A DNA stretch of 64,000 bases, from NCBI GenBank assembly GCA_009712635.1, contig WASS01000020.1, positions 124,001 to 188,000 on the forward strand, given 5' to 3'. Made by a program: the position numbers and the translations under genes. Position 1 is the first letter of the stretch; the number at the start of each line of letters is the position of its first letter. Below are positions 52,901-60,542 of the stretch, in pieces. The notes under the pieces were generated by a model that saw only the letters and a program-made list of their open reading frames with translations, made no database searches and was not told where the DNA came from. This stretch comes from Hungatella sp. GTDB lineage: Bacteria; Bacillota; Clostridia; Lachnospirales; Lachnospiraceae.

Positions 52901-53087
52901 TGGAATCGCAACAGCGGTTACTGTAGCCAATGCGGAGCAGAACCAACTTCTAAGAGAGCAGAATGAGCTTTTGAGGGGCATTCTTGCCAAGCCAGGAGTA
53001 AATAAAGGTGATATTGTAGATTTATGGAAATCTGGTGCCGCTGATTACAGGCAAGACACTGGTCAGCAGCTTGGAATGGTATATTAA
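49908..53087 (+). CDS. Tail tape measure protein
   Basis: About 1059 aa from ATG 49908 (MTLEKLQVIIEAYTKPYRDE); a GTG at 49890 is also possible. It sets tail length and forms part of the injection machinery. Features: N-terminal coiled coil, hydrophobic segment (VVTAALSITAIVAFG), a conserved block SEAFTKLKSVFTGETETLKD, VIQVINIVLSKLQTMANYFK, several hydrophobic central helices, and a C-terminal AFASGGYPTTGEMFLARESG block typical of siphovirus tape measures. A 35-residue tandem duplication lies at 51591-51800. Confidence 0.9.
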   Translation: MTLEKLQVIIEAYTKPYRDELEKVKKQTTNTAAHVERQTSRMASSFKKIAAVVTAALSITAIVAFGRSCIDLGSQLAEVDNVIQQAVPSMEGRIDSFAKNAIEKFGMSEISAKRYAGVFSSMARGFKFSEESAASMGMTLTGLAADVASFYDTSQSEAFTKLKSVFTGETETLKDLGVVMTQAALDAWALENGYGKVTAKMSEAEKVALRYAFVQDKLRFANGDFARTSGSWANQVRILTERFNALKATIGQGLINAFTPVIQVINIVLSKLQTMANYFKAFTSALFGDRGGNGNGVADTMDNAAGSSGAVADNLGNAAKSAKEMNKQLSAFDELNNLSSSNGKDGGSGGAVPDLGNLNGELFSGVTVNPALEASAQKIKDLVDSIKEAAEPTRVALERLWNEGLAKFGTFVWTGLRDFYHEFLVPLGKWTLGTGIPMFADAVNNFLMKVNWPVINEALRNFWRALEPFAEKVGEGLLKFFYDLLNVGAGFINVVVPGGLNAIAKALNSIDPDNAERIGYALGVIATALIGFKAITEVLDSIKTFITFVSGLKIISVLKNLIEMIAVVRIGAGTFSEALAVYFPKIAGVVKFFKDFAEMILVIKTGAGTFGDALAVYFPKISGFFTSILKFGNGLSALTQGLSGSAAFEVIVVEILGWINSALEKLLPDWVNKFFGNLISGLVSGAVVGSWIPGLGTLAGAIVGGIIGALNGIEIDGKSILKIIGDKIFNWDTMQSLFKTAEDAFKRAFSGNEAWYEIGADILLGIGAGISGAFAYLLEPIGDLLDWIVEGICSVFGIHSPAESMKPYGGYILLGIVEGFKNTFGEWTTALNEWYTNYIAPWFTVQKWSDLYKTIKEQMKKTWDETVGQWKSDIAGWWDKEVSPWFTLEKWKGIMAKVPEAFTTTFRNAIDGARSLFNKFIDWLNEKMKFQWDGVEIAGKTVIEGGSFQLFTIPQIPAFASGGYPTTGEMFLARESGPELVGRIGNRTAVANNDQITDGIATAVTVANAEQNQLLREQNELLRGILAKPGVNKGDIVDLWKSGAADYRQDTGQQLGMVY
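51591..51800 (+). repeat. 35-residue tandem repeat in the tape measure protein
   Basis: IEMIAVVRIGAGTFSEALAV is followed 105 bases later by AEMILVIKTGAGTFGDALAV, each followed by YFPKI. Repeat copy number could change tail length. Confidence 0.75.
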
Positions 53088-53107
53088 TGTAAAGGAGAGT
53101 GGTGCCT

Positions 53108-53491
53108 ATGTCCTATCAGGGATACTTATTAAAAGTGAATGGAGTTATCTTCCCGAACAACTTAATAGCGTTCGGGAGTTTCTCTATTACACCAAATCAG
53201 AGACAGGATCAAGATTCTTACCGGGATAGTACAGGGTATCTTCACCGAAACATTCTCCCGCACAAAGTAACAAAGATTGAGTTTAATACAAAGCTCCTGC
53301 ATGAAAGCGATAAGGCTGAGCTGGAAACTATTCTGCAGGGGCGAGATGAATATGCGCTTGAATATTGGAACAGCGGATATCAGACCGGTACTTTCTACAG
53401 CCCTGATTTGAAATTCGATATGTATGATATTGATAAGGCAAGCGGGGATATTAGATATAAGCCCGTGAGAATCGCCATGATTGAGTATTAA
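53108..53491 (+). CDS. Distal tail protein, DUF6711-like (127 aa)
   Basis: MSYQGYLLKVNGVIFPNNLI ... GYLHRNILPHKVTKIEFNTK ... IRYKPVRIAMIEY. This short family occupies the distal-tail slot in Clostridia siphophages. The ATG at 53108 with AAAGGAGAGTGGTGCCT is preferred to two in-frame GTG codons just upstream. The next gene starts 9 bases after its stop. Confidence 0.75.
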   Translation: MSYQGYLLKVNGVIFPNNLIAFGSFSITPNQRQDQDSYRDSTGYLHRNILPHKVTKIEFNTKLLHESDKAELETILQGRDEYALEYWNSGYQTGTFYSPDLKFDMYDIDKASGDIRYKPVRIAMIEY

Positions 53492-53500
53492 GGAGGTAAG

Positions 53501-55471
53501 ATGCTTAACATACCAGAAGAAATAAAAGCGCTATATCGAAGAAGCAACAGCATAGAAGAAACAGTAAGAAAAGTAAATCTCCGGTTTTATGACGGAACCA
53601 TTGATCTGCTCTATCCGGGCGATGATGTATGGCCGGCTGATGATCTGTTTCCGGTTGACGATACACCCATACTCCTAATTGGTCCGGATCGGATTAATTT
53701 TGAATCTTTTACACTTACACAGGCAATTTGTGATGCACCATCTCTAAGCTTCGGATCATGCTGTGCTGCCAGAGTGGAAATTATTGTGGCAGATGTGACA
53801 ATGGATGTTACAGGGAAAGAATTTGCTCTATCCGTAGAAATTGGCGGGTATGAGATGATGCTTGGTATTTATAAAGTGAACAGCTTCGAACGGCAGGCGG
53901 ACCACAGGCTCAGAAAGATTGTAGCCTATGACCGTATGCTGAACTTTGATGTTGATGTATCAGGCTGGTATCGTGGTCTTACCTTCCCTATGACTCTAAA
54001 ACAGTACCGGGATTCCCTGTGTGAATTCATTGGGATCCGGCAGCGGGATATAACGCTTCCCCTGGACGATATGGAGGTGACAAGATCTATTGATCCGTCA
54101 AAGCTGTCCGGACGAGATGCCATGAAAGCAATCTGTGAAATAAACGGCTGTTTTGGGCAGATTGATATAACCGGCAAATTTAAGTATGTCTTCCTGGGAT
54201 CATCAGGGCTCTTCCCGTCAGAGGAGCTTCACCCAGCTGACGATTTATTCCCCTCACAGCTGGAAGGTGAAACCCTATCCCATTACAACCCGTCAGGGAC
54301 TACTTATGAAGATTTCCTGACCTATGGTATCGATAAGGTACAGATCAGACAGGAAGAGGGGGACGTGGGTGCTTCCTACGGCGCAGGAACCAACGCTTAT
54401 ACCATACAGGGAAATTTCCTCGTATATGGTAAATCAGCCGCGGATCTGCTTAATATAGCCATCACTGTACATGACCAAATATCCGGAAAGGTATACCGCC
54501 CGTGTAAGATCGTAACACAGGCGCTCCCATGGGTGGAGCCGGGGGATGGGATTATCTGTTACACTAGTGATGATGTAATAGAAACCTACTGCCTGAAACG
54601 TACAATAAAAGGTATTCAGGCTATGATGGATACGTTTGAAGCTGCTGGTACCAGGGAGCGAAAGGAAAGCTTCGGAATCCCGACTCAAATCATTCAGCTG
54701 GAAGGTAAAACGGCGATCATAAAGAAGTCCGTGGAGGAGGTATCTGTCCGGGTAACGGATTTAAAAGAATATACGGAAGCTCAGTTCGTAATAACCGCTG
54801 ACCAGATATTGCAGGAGGTTACTAGGGCTACAATAGCAGAAGCAGCTATAAGAGTAAGGGCAGATGAAATTGGTTTGTCTGTAAAGAATTTAAAAGATTA
54901 CACGGAAGGGCAATTTAAGGTTACAGCAGAACAGATTCTTGCGAAGGTTAGTAAAGGAGATATATCGGCTGAAATTTCTGTTGAAAGTGGTGGAGTAAAT
55001 ATCCAGGGAAATAGGTTCTCTTGGACCTCAGATTTTTCCAGTATGACCAGTGATGGAAAACTGACCTGCATAAACGTCAATGCTATAAACGGTTCTTTCT
55101 CTGGCAATTTGGCATCTGAAACATTTTATGCCAATGGCAGCGCCGTTGGTTTTGGTGACTACTATGTGAGTGCTGATGGAACGAATTTGCTACGCTCAAA
55201 TAACGGCTGGTTTAGGGTGAATTCACAAGGCGCGCCTGATGGAAGCCCAGGCGGGGATTATTCATCTCTCTATATAGGCGGGCAGGGATATAGGGGCGTG
55301 ACTATAGATGGACTTGGAAATATTGAAGGTGGAGATGTAAAATGTAATGATGTTTATGCAAATAAATGTCAATTAGCACATGGTAGCAGTAGACTGTGGG
55401 GATTGGGGGAAACAATAGATTGGTTTTGGGATCAATTTCAAGAATTAAGAGGCAGGGTTGACAATAGCTGA
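53501..55471 (+). CDS. Phage tail-associated baseplate/tip protein
   Basis: 656 aa. N-terminal beta-rich Dit/Tal-like region (NLRFYDGTIDLLYPGDDVWP; repeated PADDLFP motifs at about 46 and 246), a central part like prophage endopeptidase tail proteins (VEPGDGIICYTSDDVIETYC), then a helical shaft of repeated VRVTDLKEYTEAQFVITADQ / VKNLKDYTEGQFKVTAEQIL units. The C-terminus (about 545-650) is a glycine-rich tip. It likely links tube and receptor-binding fibres. AAGGAGGTAAG precedes the ATG. Confidence 0.8.
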   Translation: MLNIPEEIKALYRRSNSIEETVRKVNLRFYDGTIDLLYPGDDVWPADDLFPVDDTPILLIGPDRINFESFTLTQAICDAPSLSFGSCCAARVEIIVADVTMDVTGKEFALSVEIGGYEMMLGIYKVNSFERQADHRLRKIVAYDRMLNFDVDVSGWYRGLTFPMTLKQYRDSLCEFIGIRQRDITLPLDDMEVTRSIDPSKLSGRDAMKAICEINGCFGQIDITGKFKYVFLGSSGLFPSEELHPADDLFPSQLEGETLSHYNPSGTTYEDFLTYGIDKVQIRQEEGDVGASYGAGTNAYTIQGNFLVYGKSAADLLNIAITVHDQISGKVYRPCKIVTQALPWVEPGDGIICYTSDDVIETYCLKRTIKGIQAMMDTFEAAGTRERKESFGIPTQIIQLEGKTAIIKKSVEEVSVRVTDLKEYTEAQFVITADQILQEVTRATIAEAAIRVRADEIGLSVKNLKDYTEGQFKVTAEQILAKVSKGDISAEISVESGGVNIQGNRFSWTSDFSSMTSDGKLTCINVNAINGSFSGNLASETFYANGSAVGFGDYYVSADGTNLLRSNNGWFRVNSQGAPDGSPGGDYSSLYIGGQGYRGVTIDGLGNIEGGDVKCNDVYANKCQLAHGSSRLWGLGETIDWFWDQFQELRGRVDNS

Positions 55472-55543
55472 TTAGTATCATATTATTATATTAAAGATAT
55501 AATTGTATATTACTAAATTCACATAATTACAAGGAGGTTTTCA

Positions 55544-55942
55544 TTGAAAAACACATTAAAAATAATGATAACTGCTATTACCATGAGTTTATTTATTTCA
55601 ACAATGACTTTTGCATTTGGAGAAGGAAGAGTTGCTTCTGTTGTTGATGGAGACTTTCAACGAAAGTATTCCGCCGCTTATTTTTACGTGGATGAAAACG
55701 GTAGTTATGTAAAAAATGAATGGAAATATTGTGGTGATGAATGGTATTATTTTGGAGATAAGGGAGAATCACTAAGACTAACATGGTTTAAAGATTCTGA
55801 TGAAAAATGGTACTATTTTGACAGTTTCAGTATTATGCAGCACGATACGACAATTGAAGGTCACAAGCTTGGATCTGATGGTGTATGGGTACCTGCTGAC
55901 GGCGAAGCAGTCCCGGTACAGGAAACAGTCACGAATAACTAA
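55544..55942 (+). CDS. Secreted wall-binding-repeat protein inside the tail module (132 aa)
   Basis: Signal peptide (about 1-25, ending MTFAFG) and two to three choline/glucan-binding-type repeats (WKYCGDEWYYFGDKGESL, WFKDSDEKWYYFDSF). The signal peptide means the product leaves the host cell rather than joining the tail. It follows AAGGAGGTTTTC and ends at a terminator, so it behaves as a moron possibly expressed from the lysogen. It is similar in type to the host surface proteins at 7-14 kb. Confidence 0.78.
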   Translation: MKNTLKIMITAITMSLFISTMTFAFGEGRVASVVDGDFQRKYSAAYFYVDENGSYVKNEWKYCGDEWYYFGDKGESLRLTWFKDSDEKWYYFDSFSIMQHDTTIEGHKLGSDGVWVPADGEAVPVQETVTNN

Positions 55943-55958
55943 ATATAAACTATTACAC

Positions 55959-55988
55959 AGAGCGAGGATTGATTTCCCCGCTCTTTTT
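55959..55988 (+). terminator. Terminator after the wall-binding moron
   Basis: AGAGCG / CGCTCT stem with inner GG/CC pairing and a run of five T. It lies inside the late operon, so readthrough or a second promoter must serve the tail fibre genes. Confidence 0.7.
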
Positions 55989-56008
55989 GTGTACAGAAAG
56001 GAGGAACC

Positions 56009-56221
56009 GTGAAACGATTTTTATTTAAAATAAAATTATTTATGCATCAATTTCATCCGTTTTATGGATTAAGTTCCATTCATCAGTTAAATGAAAATGG
56101 AGATTATGATTGTTCTTATTTAGTCTTTACAAGATCGCCTTTTTCATCAGAGGTATTATTGCGGATCGAATATGACAGAAACGAAACACGATACAATAAA
56201 AAAGCTCCTGCATGGTTATAG
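56009..56221 (+). CDS. Hypothetical protein (70 aa), GTG start
   Basis: MKRFLFKIKLFMHQFHPFYG ... LLRIEYDRNETRYNKKAP. GTG start with AAAGGAGGAACC. No family recognised; compact phage spacing. Confidence 0.45.
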   Translation: MKRFLFKIKLFMHQFHPFYGLSSIHQLNENGDYDCSYLVFTRSPFSSEVLLRIEYDRNETRYNKKAPAWL

Positions 56222-56260
56222 GAGGTTGCAAGAACGAGATGTCCCCGTCCTTGCTTAGCC

Positions 56261-56461
56261 TTAAAGTGTTCTAGGAGCCTTGCTCAGGATTGGGCAATCA
56301 TTTGCATTGCACTTGTCACCATATCAATTAAATTCACAGGTGGCAAGTCCCATTTCATAAACCGGTCGAGTATCAGATAAAGTTGTTTGGTTTATGTAAT
56401 TTACTGAAATGCCGTAGTCCTTTCCCTGAGCAGGACAAAAGCCGAAGAACTGCTTTTCCAT
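56261..56461 (-). pseudogene. Antisense small cysteine protein with in-frame TGA
   Basis: The - strand has a strong ribosome site (TTTTGGAGGTGATGTT) and a TATACT -10 further upstream. The frame MEKQFFGFCPAQGKDYGISV ... MGLATCEFN meets TGA at 56324-56326, then continues YGDKCNANDCPILSKAPRTL to TAA. The two halves read as one small cysteine-rich protein of the type often carried in Lachnospiraceae phages, with one codon (likely CGA) mutated to TGA. Probably inactivated. Confidence 0.6.
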
Positions 56462-56532
56462 AACATCACCTCCAAAAAACAGTATATCACACAATAGTTG
56501 AGAAAGTTAATCACTTTAAGAAAGGAGTAACC

Positions 56533-56748
56533 ATGAAAAAAGTAATTACCTACACAGAGGAACAGGTTTCCCAAATTGGGGCGCTTTTAAACGGAATTGT
56601 TTCAACGGGAGTTCAAAGTGCAAAGAGCATAGCTGTTATTGCGCAGATCTTGGATTCGGGAATGCCGGGAGATATCAAAGAACCAGTCGATGCAACAAAA
56701 GCGTGTAACGCTCAGAGTAATGCTATGCCAGCAAAAGGAATGGGGTGA
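56533..56748 (+). CDS. Small phage protein (71 aa)
   Basis: MKKVITYTEEQVSQIGALLN ... IAVIAQILDSGMPGDIKE. AAGAAAGGAGTAACC precedes the ATG; the next gene starts 6 bases after its stop. Unknown function in the tail fibre cluster. Confidence 0.55.
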   Translation: MKKVITYTEEQVSQIGALLNGIVSTGVQSAKSIAVIAQILDSGMPGDIKEPVDATKACNAQSNAMPAKGMG

Positions 56749-56754
56749 TTCTAA

Positions 56755-57873
56755 ATGGCTTATCAACCGTATTATTACATAACAGACTGGGAGAATGAAC
56801 CGTCGCAAAAGACGGCTGTAAATCGAACTAACCTCCTGCACATGGAGAATGGCATCAAGGAAGCTGATAACCGGATCGTCCAGATTGATGCAAATAAAGC
56901 TGATAAATCAGCATTAAATACCATGGTAAAAGATGTAACGCTGGATACTGATACCGGAATACTTACCGTCACTTTACAGAATGGAACTACAAAGACATAC
57001 GATCTGGATATTGAAAAGGTTGTAACAAACTTCGATATCAACGATCAGAATCAGCTTGTCCTCACCCTGGCAGATGGAACACAGAAAGTCATTGATCTGA
57101 CGAGGTTCGTTTATTCCGTGGAAAGCACTGCGACAATCTCCATGACGATCACTGACCGGGTTATGAGGGCGGTAATTGTGGACGGATCCGTTACTATGGA
57201 AAAGCTGGACGCTGCCATTCAAACGGAGTTTCGCCAATATATGCTTGACGCTCAGTCAGCCAGGGACGCAGCCCTGCAATATCAAAAGTTTGCAAAGCGG
57301 TATACTTTGGGGGATCAGGATTTTCCGGGGAGCGAGAATGATTGCGCTAAGTACTATTATGAACAAACAAAAGAGGATGCTGCTACCTCTGGCCAGAATG
57401 CACAGCAGGCCGCAGATAGCGCAGCAGTATCCACAACACAGGCGGGAATAGCTTCTACTAAGGCAGCAGCGGCCACGGCGGCGGCGAACCAGACAGCAGC
57501 GGATGTTTTAACCACAACGCAGAAAGCAACGGCAGCAGGTGCCAGTGAGCAGGTGGCAAGAGATAAGGCAACGGAGGCAGGAACAAGTCAGACGGCTGCA
57601 GGGCAGAGCGCAGCTGCAGCACAAGCCAGCGCATTGATGGCAAAGCGATATTCTGATGGTGGAGTGGTGCCAGAAGATGCGGAAGATAATGCAAAGTGGT
57701 ATTGGCAACAAGTACAAATTTTAAAAGCGCAGGTTGATCAAGCAGCTAAGATATCTATTCCTCAATTCTTTGTCGATATGTCAACCATGCAACTTAAGAG
57801 CAGGACAGCGGCTAAGGGAATGAGTTTCAGGCTGGAAGCCGGTAAGTTTATAGGAAAGGAGATTCTGCAATAA
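56755..57873 (+). CDS. Phage baseplate/tail fibre protein
   Basis: 372 aa. Begins MAYQPYYYITDWENEPSQKT with a small N-terminal attachment domain (NRTNLLHMENGIKEADNRI), then beta-rich repeats, then an Ala/Gln/Thr-rich coiled-coil shaft (about 200-300: AAATAAANQTAADVLTTTQK). It probably anchors or shares a baseplate site with the variable fibre encoded next, which it overlaps as TAATG. Confidence 0.75.
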   Translation: MAYQPYYYITDWENEPSQKTAVNRTNLLHMENGIKEADNRIVQIDANKADKSALNTMVKDVTLDTDTGILTVTLQNGTTKTYDLDIEKVVTNFDINDQNQLVLTLADGTQKVIDLTRFVYSVESTATISMTITDRVMRAVIVDGSVTMEKLDAAIQTEFRQYMLDAQSARDAALQYQKFAKRYTLGDQDFPGSENDCAKYYYEQTKEDAATSGQNAQQAADSAAVSTTQAGIASTKAAAATAAANQTAADVLTTTQKATAAGASEQVARDKATEAGTSQTAAGQSAAAAQASALMAKRYSDGGVVPEDAEDNAKWYWQQVQILKAQVDQAAKISIPQFFVDMSTMQLKSRTAAKGMSFRLEAGKFIGKEILQ

Positions 57874-58817
57874 TGGATGAGACAGAAGTTGTATATGGCA
57901 CAATAGGAGTGCTTCCTGATGGGGAGTTTGATCCTGATAAACAGTATGACATATTGAATTTAGTATCCTATGATGGGAGTAGTTATGTAGTACATACAAA
58001 ACCTCCAATAGGGACTTTACCCACCAATTTAGACTATTGGCAAGTGTCGGCTTTAGGGACCAGTAAAGCCACAGCAAACAGCGTAGGAACAGTAAAACCA
58101 GACGGAACAACAACGGAGGTCAGCACTGACGGCAGTCTAAGCGTAAAGACAGCTACACAGGACGCGCTGGGGCTGGTAAAGGGAAGCGCTGGGATTAAGG
58201 TGGCGAGTGATGGCAGCATTGATGTAAATACACTCTTTGAGCAGGCTACTGAGTTGGCCAACATCATAGCGGGGGAAGCTATTGCTTCTGTATTTGGGAA
58301 AGTAGCTAAATCCATAGCAGTTACAATGGGATTGAATGAAAATGCTTTGCTGAAGAATATGTTGACCAACATGGATGCGAATGATCAGAATAAAATCCCA
58401 ACGTCAGCGTTTGTGCATACCCTCTGGGCGCGGATCGGCATGGGGGAAGATCTGGACATCGGAGCCAATTTGACCGCAGTGGTTAAAGCACTAAATAGCA
58501 ATTTAGGTAATAAAGCAAATGCCAGCGATTTTGCAAAGTACAATATGGAGTATCATGCACGTATTCATCTGACTTCTGGATGGATATCCGGTACTATCAA
58601 CGATAAAATTGCACAAGGGTATATGGGTGGAGATATACAACTCGTTAACTATGCCCCGCCTGATAGTTACCTGGGCGAGGCATATGGCATTATAAAATGG
58701 GTGTTAGTATTTAGTGATATCGCACATCTGCAATTTATAAAGGCCAGGGATAATACTACAGTTACCAGAGCGCTCTCCACTACTGAAGGCTTTGACACAG
58801 GCTGGGTAGTTCATTAA
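57873..58817 (+). CDS. Tail fibre with invertible C-terminus, expressed orientation
   Basis: 314 aa. N-terminal part (MDETEVVYGTIGVLPDGEFD, YDILNLVSYDGSSYVVHTKP, KATANSVGTVKPDGTTTEVS) is a typical fibre stem. Codon 207 onward (LNSNLGNKANASDF ... EGFDTGWVVH, 108 residues) lies inside a 688-bp segment bounded by 15-bp inverted repeats. Inversion would replace these residues with the silent - strand end. The C-terminus is the likely receptor-binding part. Confidence 0.82.
   Translation: MDETEVVYGTIGVLPDGEFDPDKQYDILNLVSYDGSSYVVHTKPPIGTLPTNLDYWQVSALGTSKATANSVGTVKPDGTTTEVSTDGSLSVKTATQDALGLVKGSAGIKVASDGSIDVNTLFEQATELANIIAGEAIASVFGKVAKSIAVTMGLNENALLKNMLTNMDANDQNKIPTSAFVHTLWARIGMGEDLDIGANLTAVVKALNSNLGNKANASDFAKYNMEYHARIHLTSGWISGTINDKIAQGYMGGDIQLVNYAPPDSYLGEAYGIIKWVLVFSDIAHLQFIKARDNTTVTRALSTTEGFDTGWVVH
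58491..58505 (+). repeat. Left inverted repeat of the fibre switch
   Basis: CTAAATAGCAATTTA; codons 207-211 of the fibre gene (LNSNL). Confidence 0.85.
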
Positions 58818-58824
58818 ATGATCA

Positions 58825-59178
58825 TTATCCCATTTGTATCCATGATGTCCATGTAAACGTACCATTTATATTAGTTAACCATCTTTCATATACTTTTGGT
58901 TGTATTGCTCCTCCACTATATAATTCAATGGCTTTCTGTGTTGTGTACCAATTACCATTGACATAAATGCTTTCAGCCCTAACTAATACACGGCCTAGAT
59001 TACTTGCAGGAGCATGAACTGTTGAATAAATGTAATACCACCCAGGCTGGCTCAAAGTATCATAATCTGTTCCATCTGTTACAAATGTTGCTGTTCTATT
59101 GGTAACGGGTTTTATATTTGTTATATCGGTATTAAGTGAAGTAACCGTACTGCTTAGTCCTGTTAAATTGCTATTTAG
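58825..59178 (-). CDS. Silent alternative tail fibre C-terminus
   Basis: An open - strand frame of 117 codons plus stop begins in the inverted repeat (LNSNLTGLSSTVTSLN) and runs VTNRTATFVTDGTDYDTLSQ, WYYIYSTVHAPASNLGR, YVNGNWYTTQKAIELYSGGA, and ends FTWTSWIQMG. It lacks a start codon with ribosome site and is in frame with the fibre stem only after inversion. The ending resembles a pyocin-knob-type binding domain (repeated W/Y, YERWL...TWTSW). It is currently silent. Confidence 0.82.
   Translation of the reverse strand, partial: LNSNLTGLSSTVTSLNTDITNIKPVTNRTATFVTDGTDYDTLSQPGWYYIYSTVHAPASNLGRVLVRAESIYVNGNWYTTQKAIELYSGGAIQPKVYERWLTNINGTFTWTSWIQMG
59164..59178 (-). repeat. Right inverted repeat of the fibre switch
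   Basis: TAAATTGCTATTTAG on the + strand, the exact reverse complement of 58491-58505. Confidence 0.85.
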
Positions 59179-59220
59179 TTGAGAACCGAAGCTGTCCGAA
59201 AACAGCAGAAAGAGGAAAAA

Positions 59221-59376
59221 ATGAGTAAACAGAAAAATCCATTTAAGTTCATTTGCAGAGAGTGCGGGAAAGAATTTAATGGGAATAAAGAAAAGAGTAA
59301 TAAGAATTGGTGCGTATGTACCAAAGAAGACAAATGCGAGTGTGGTGGAGAATTTAAAATGGTTCCGAATGAATAA
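59221..59376 (+). CDS. Small zinc-ribbon protein (51 aa)
   Basis: MSKQKNPFKFICRECGKEFN, then WCVCTKEDKCECGGEFKMV. Three cysteine pairs suggest one or two zinc sites. GAAAGAGGAAAAA precedes the ATG at 59221. It lies between the invertible segment and the Abi-alpha-like gene. Confidence 0.6.
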   Translation: MSKQKNPFKFICRECGKEFNGNKEKSNKNWCVCTKEDKCECGGEFKMVPNE

Positions 59377-59400
59377 AGCATTTGCTATTTACACAATAAA

Positions 59401-59427
59401 AAGAATCCCTATTTTTGCAGGGATTCT
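59401..59427 (-). terminator. Terminator of the Abi-alpha-like gene
   Basis: Stem AGAATCCCT / AGGGATTCT; on the - strand it is followed by a T-rich run. Confidence 0.75.
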
Positions 59428-59434
59428 ATAATAA

Positions 59435-60226
59435 TTAAATAGCGCAAATTTTATAAAACTGTTTACCAAAGTCTGTAACATCTAATATTTTTTTAATTTC
59501 TTTAATCTCTTGTCCTGGTTTTAATGCATTAATTAAAGCTGAATGACATACTTTATATGCGCTACAATTTTTTACTAACATATAGTGTTCGTCATGGGTA
59601 TACCATTGATCTGAGATGGAAATTAATTTAAGGCGAGATAAATTGTCAATTGATATACAAACTTTTTCAAAGCTATATTTCGTTATCCATGAAAGATTTC
59701 TAAAAGCAGGTTTTGTACCACCACCATCTTCTTTTGGGAATTTAATTTCAAAATTTATTAAGGGTGTTATCTCGCATGTATAAGCGGAATTAAAAATGTA
59801 AGTATCCGTAGGAGATAGTTGCTTTATTATTTCTACAAAAGCAGGGTGTACAGAATTTTTTGTATCAATGTTCATTGATTTGGAGAGGAGATTTGCGTAC
59901 AAGTTTCTTAAATCTTCATTATTCATGCAATAAGAAATAGCTTGTATAGCAGGAATTGCTACATATGGTTCAGGAGTAATTATTTTTTCAATACTCACGT
60001 TAGCCATTTTTTCAGCTATAAGTTTTTCTGTTTCAGCGATATTATATTCTCGTTGTGCAATCCACTGTCGTAATGGGACGAGAGCAGCATTTATTGTTTG
60101 TGGAATTAGAGCGGCGGTCTTTCCCCATTCCTGGGCAGAAGGTTTTATTGCATCATCATAAAGTTCGGGGATAGATTCTAAAATTTTACCAGTACCATCC
60201 GCTAACTTATCAAATCCATCTAACAT
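59435..60226 (-). CDS. Abi-alpha-like (DUF4393) protein
   Basis: 263 aa. MLDGFDKLADGTGKILESIP, YDDAIKPSAQEWGKTAALIP, PLRQWIAQREYNIAETEKLI, and PEPYVAIPAIQAISYCMNNE followed by LRNLYANLLSKSMN are the family pattern of Abi_alpha/DUF4393, described as abortive-infection associated. On the - strand with its own terminator, so likely expressed from the prophage to block other phages. Start at 60226 with GAAAGGTCGTGATAAA; the in-frame TTG at 60244 is less likely. Confidence 0.82.
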   Translation of the reverse strand: MLDGFDKLADGTGKILESIPELYDDAIKPSAQEWGKTAALIPQTINAALVPLRQWIAQREYNIAETEKLIAEKMANVSIEKIITPEPYVAIPAIQAISYCMNNEDLRNLYANLLSKSMNIDTKNSVHPAFVEIIKQLSPTDTYIFNSAYTCEITPLINFEIKFPKEDGGGTKPAFRNLSWITKYSFEKVCISIDNLSRLKLISISDQWYTHDEHYMLVKNCSAYKVCHSALINALKPGQEIKEIKKILDVTDFGKQFYKICAI

Positions 60227-60306
60227 TTTATCACGACCTTTCAATTTTATAGTAATATTTTACCAGATAGTTGAAAAATAACAATAGTTTATAGAAAGGA
60301 ACTTTG

Positions 60307-60507
60307 ATGAATTTTATATCTTGTTTTCAGATTAAGCAAAAAGCAAAGATTCAAATGATCGGTAAGTCAGTGAACTTGTTGACAATGACAGTTGCCATTT
60401 GCAGATTTGTTGCAGAAAAGATTTCAGAGGAAAGGGGAATGAATTTAAATGAGTCAATAGAGCTCGTTGTGGAATGTATCAAAGAAGGGCATAGTACCTT
60501 AAAGTGA
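60307..60507 (+). CDS. Small phage protein (66 aa)
   Basis: MNFISCFQIKQKAKIQMIGK ... GMNLNESIELVVECIKEGHS. GAAAGGAACTTTG precedes the ATG. Unknown. Confidence 0.5.
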   Translation: MNFISCFQIKQKAKIQMIGKSVNLLTMTVAICRFVAEKISEERGMNLNESIELVVECIKEGHSTLK

Positions 60508-60542
60508 TTGCTATTTACCAAACTAAATAAACTTGTAAACCG

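Larger units (their letters stand above)
58491..59178. other. Predicted invertible tail fibre segment
   Basis: Perfect inverted repeat CTAAATAGCAATTTA at 58491-58505 (+) and 59164-59178 (-). Both copies encode LNSNL in the fibre frame. The two alternative C-termini point toward each other with their stops 7 bases apart (58817 and 58825). No recombinase gene lies in the window apart from integrase. Confidence 0.82.

Noticed and set aside
56324-56326. Selenocysteine codon
   Set aside because: I see no SECIS-like hairpin after the TGA, and a single transition explains the stop.
58491-59178. 15-bp inverted repeats as a terminator or IS end
   Set aside because: The arms are 658 bp apart, lie in coding frame on both sides and enclose two alternative protein ends but no transposase.
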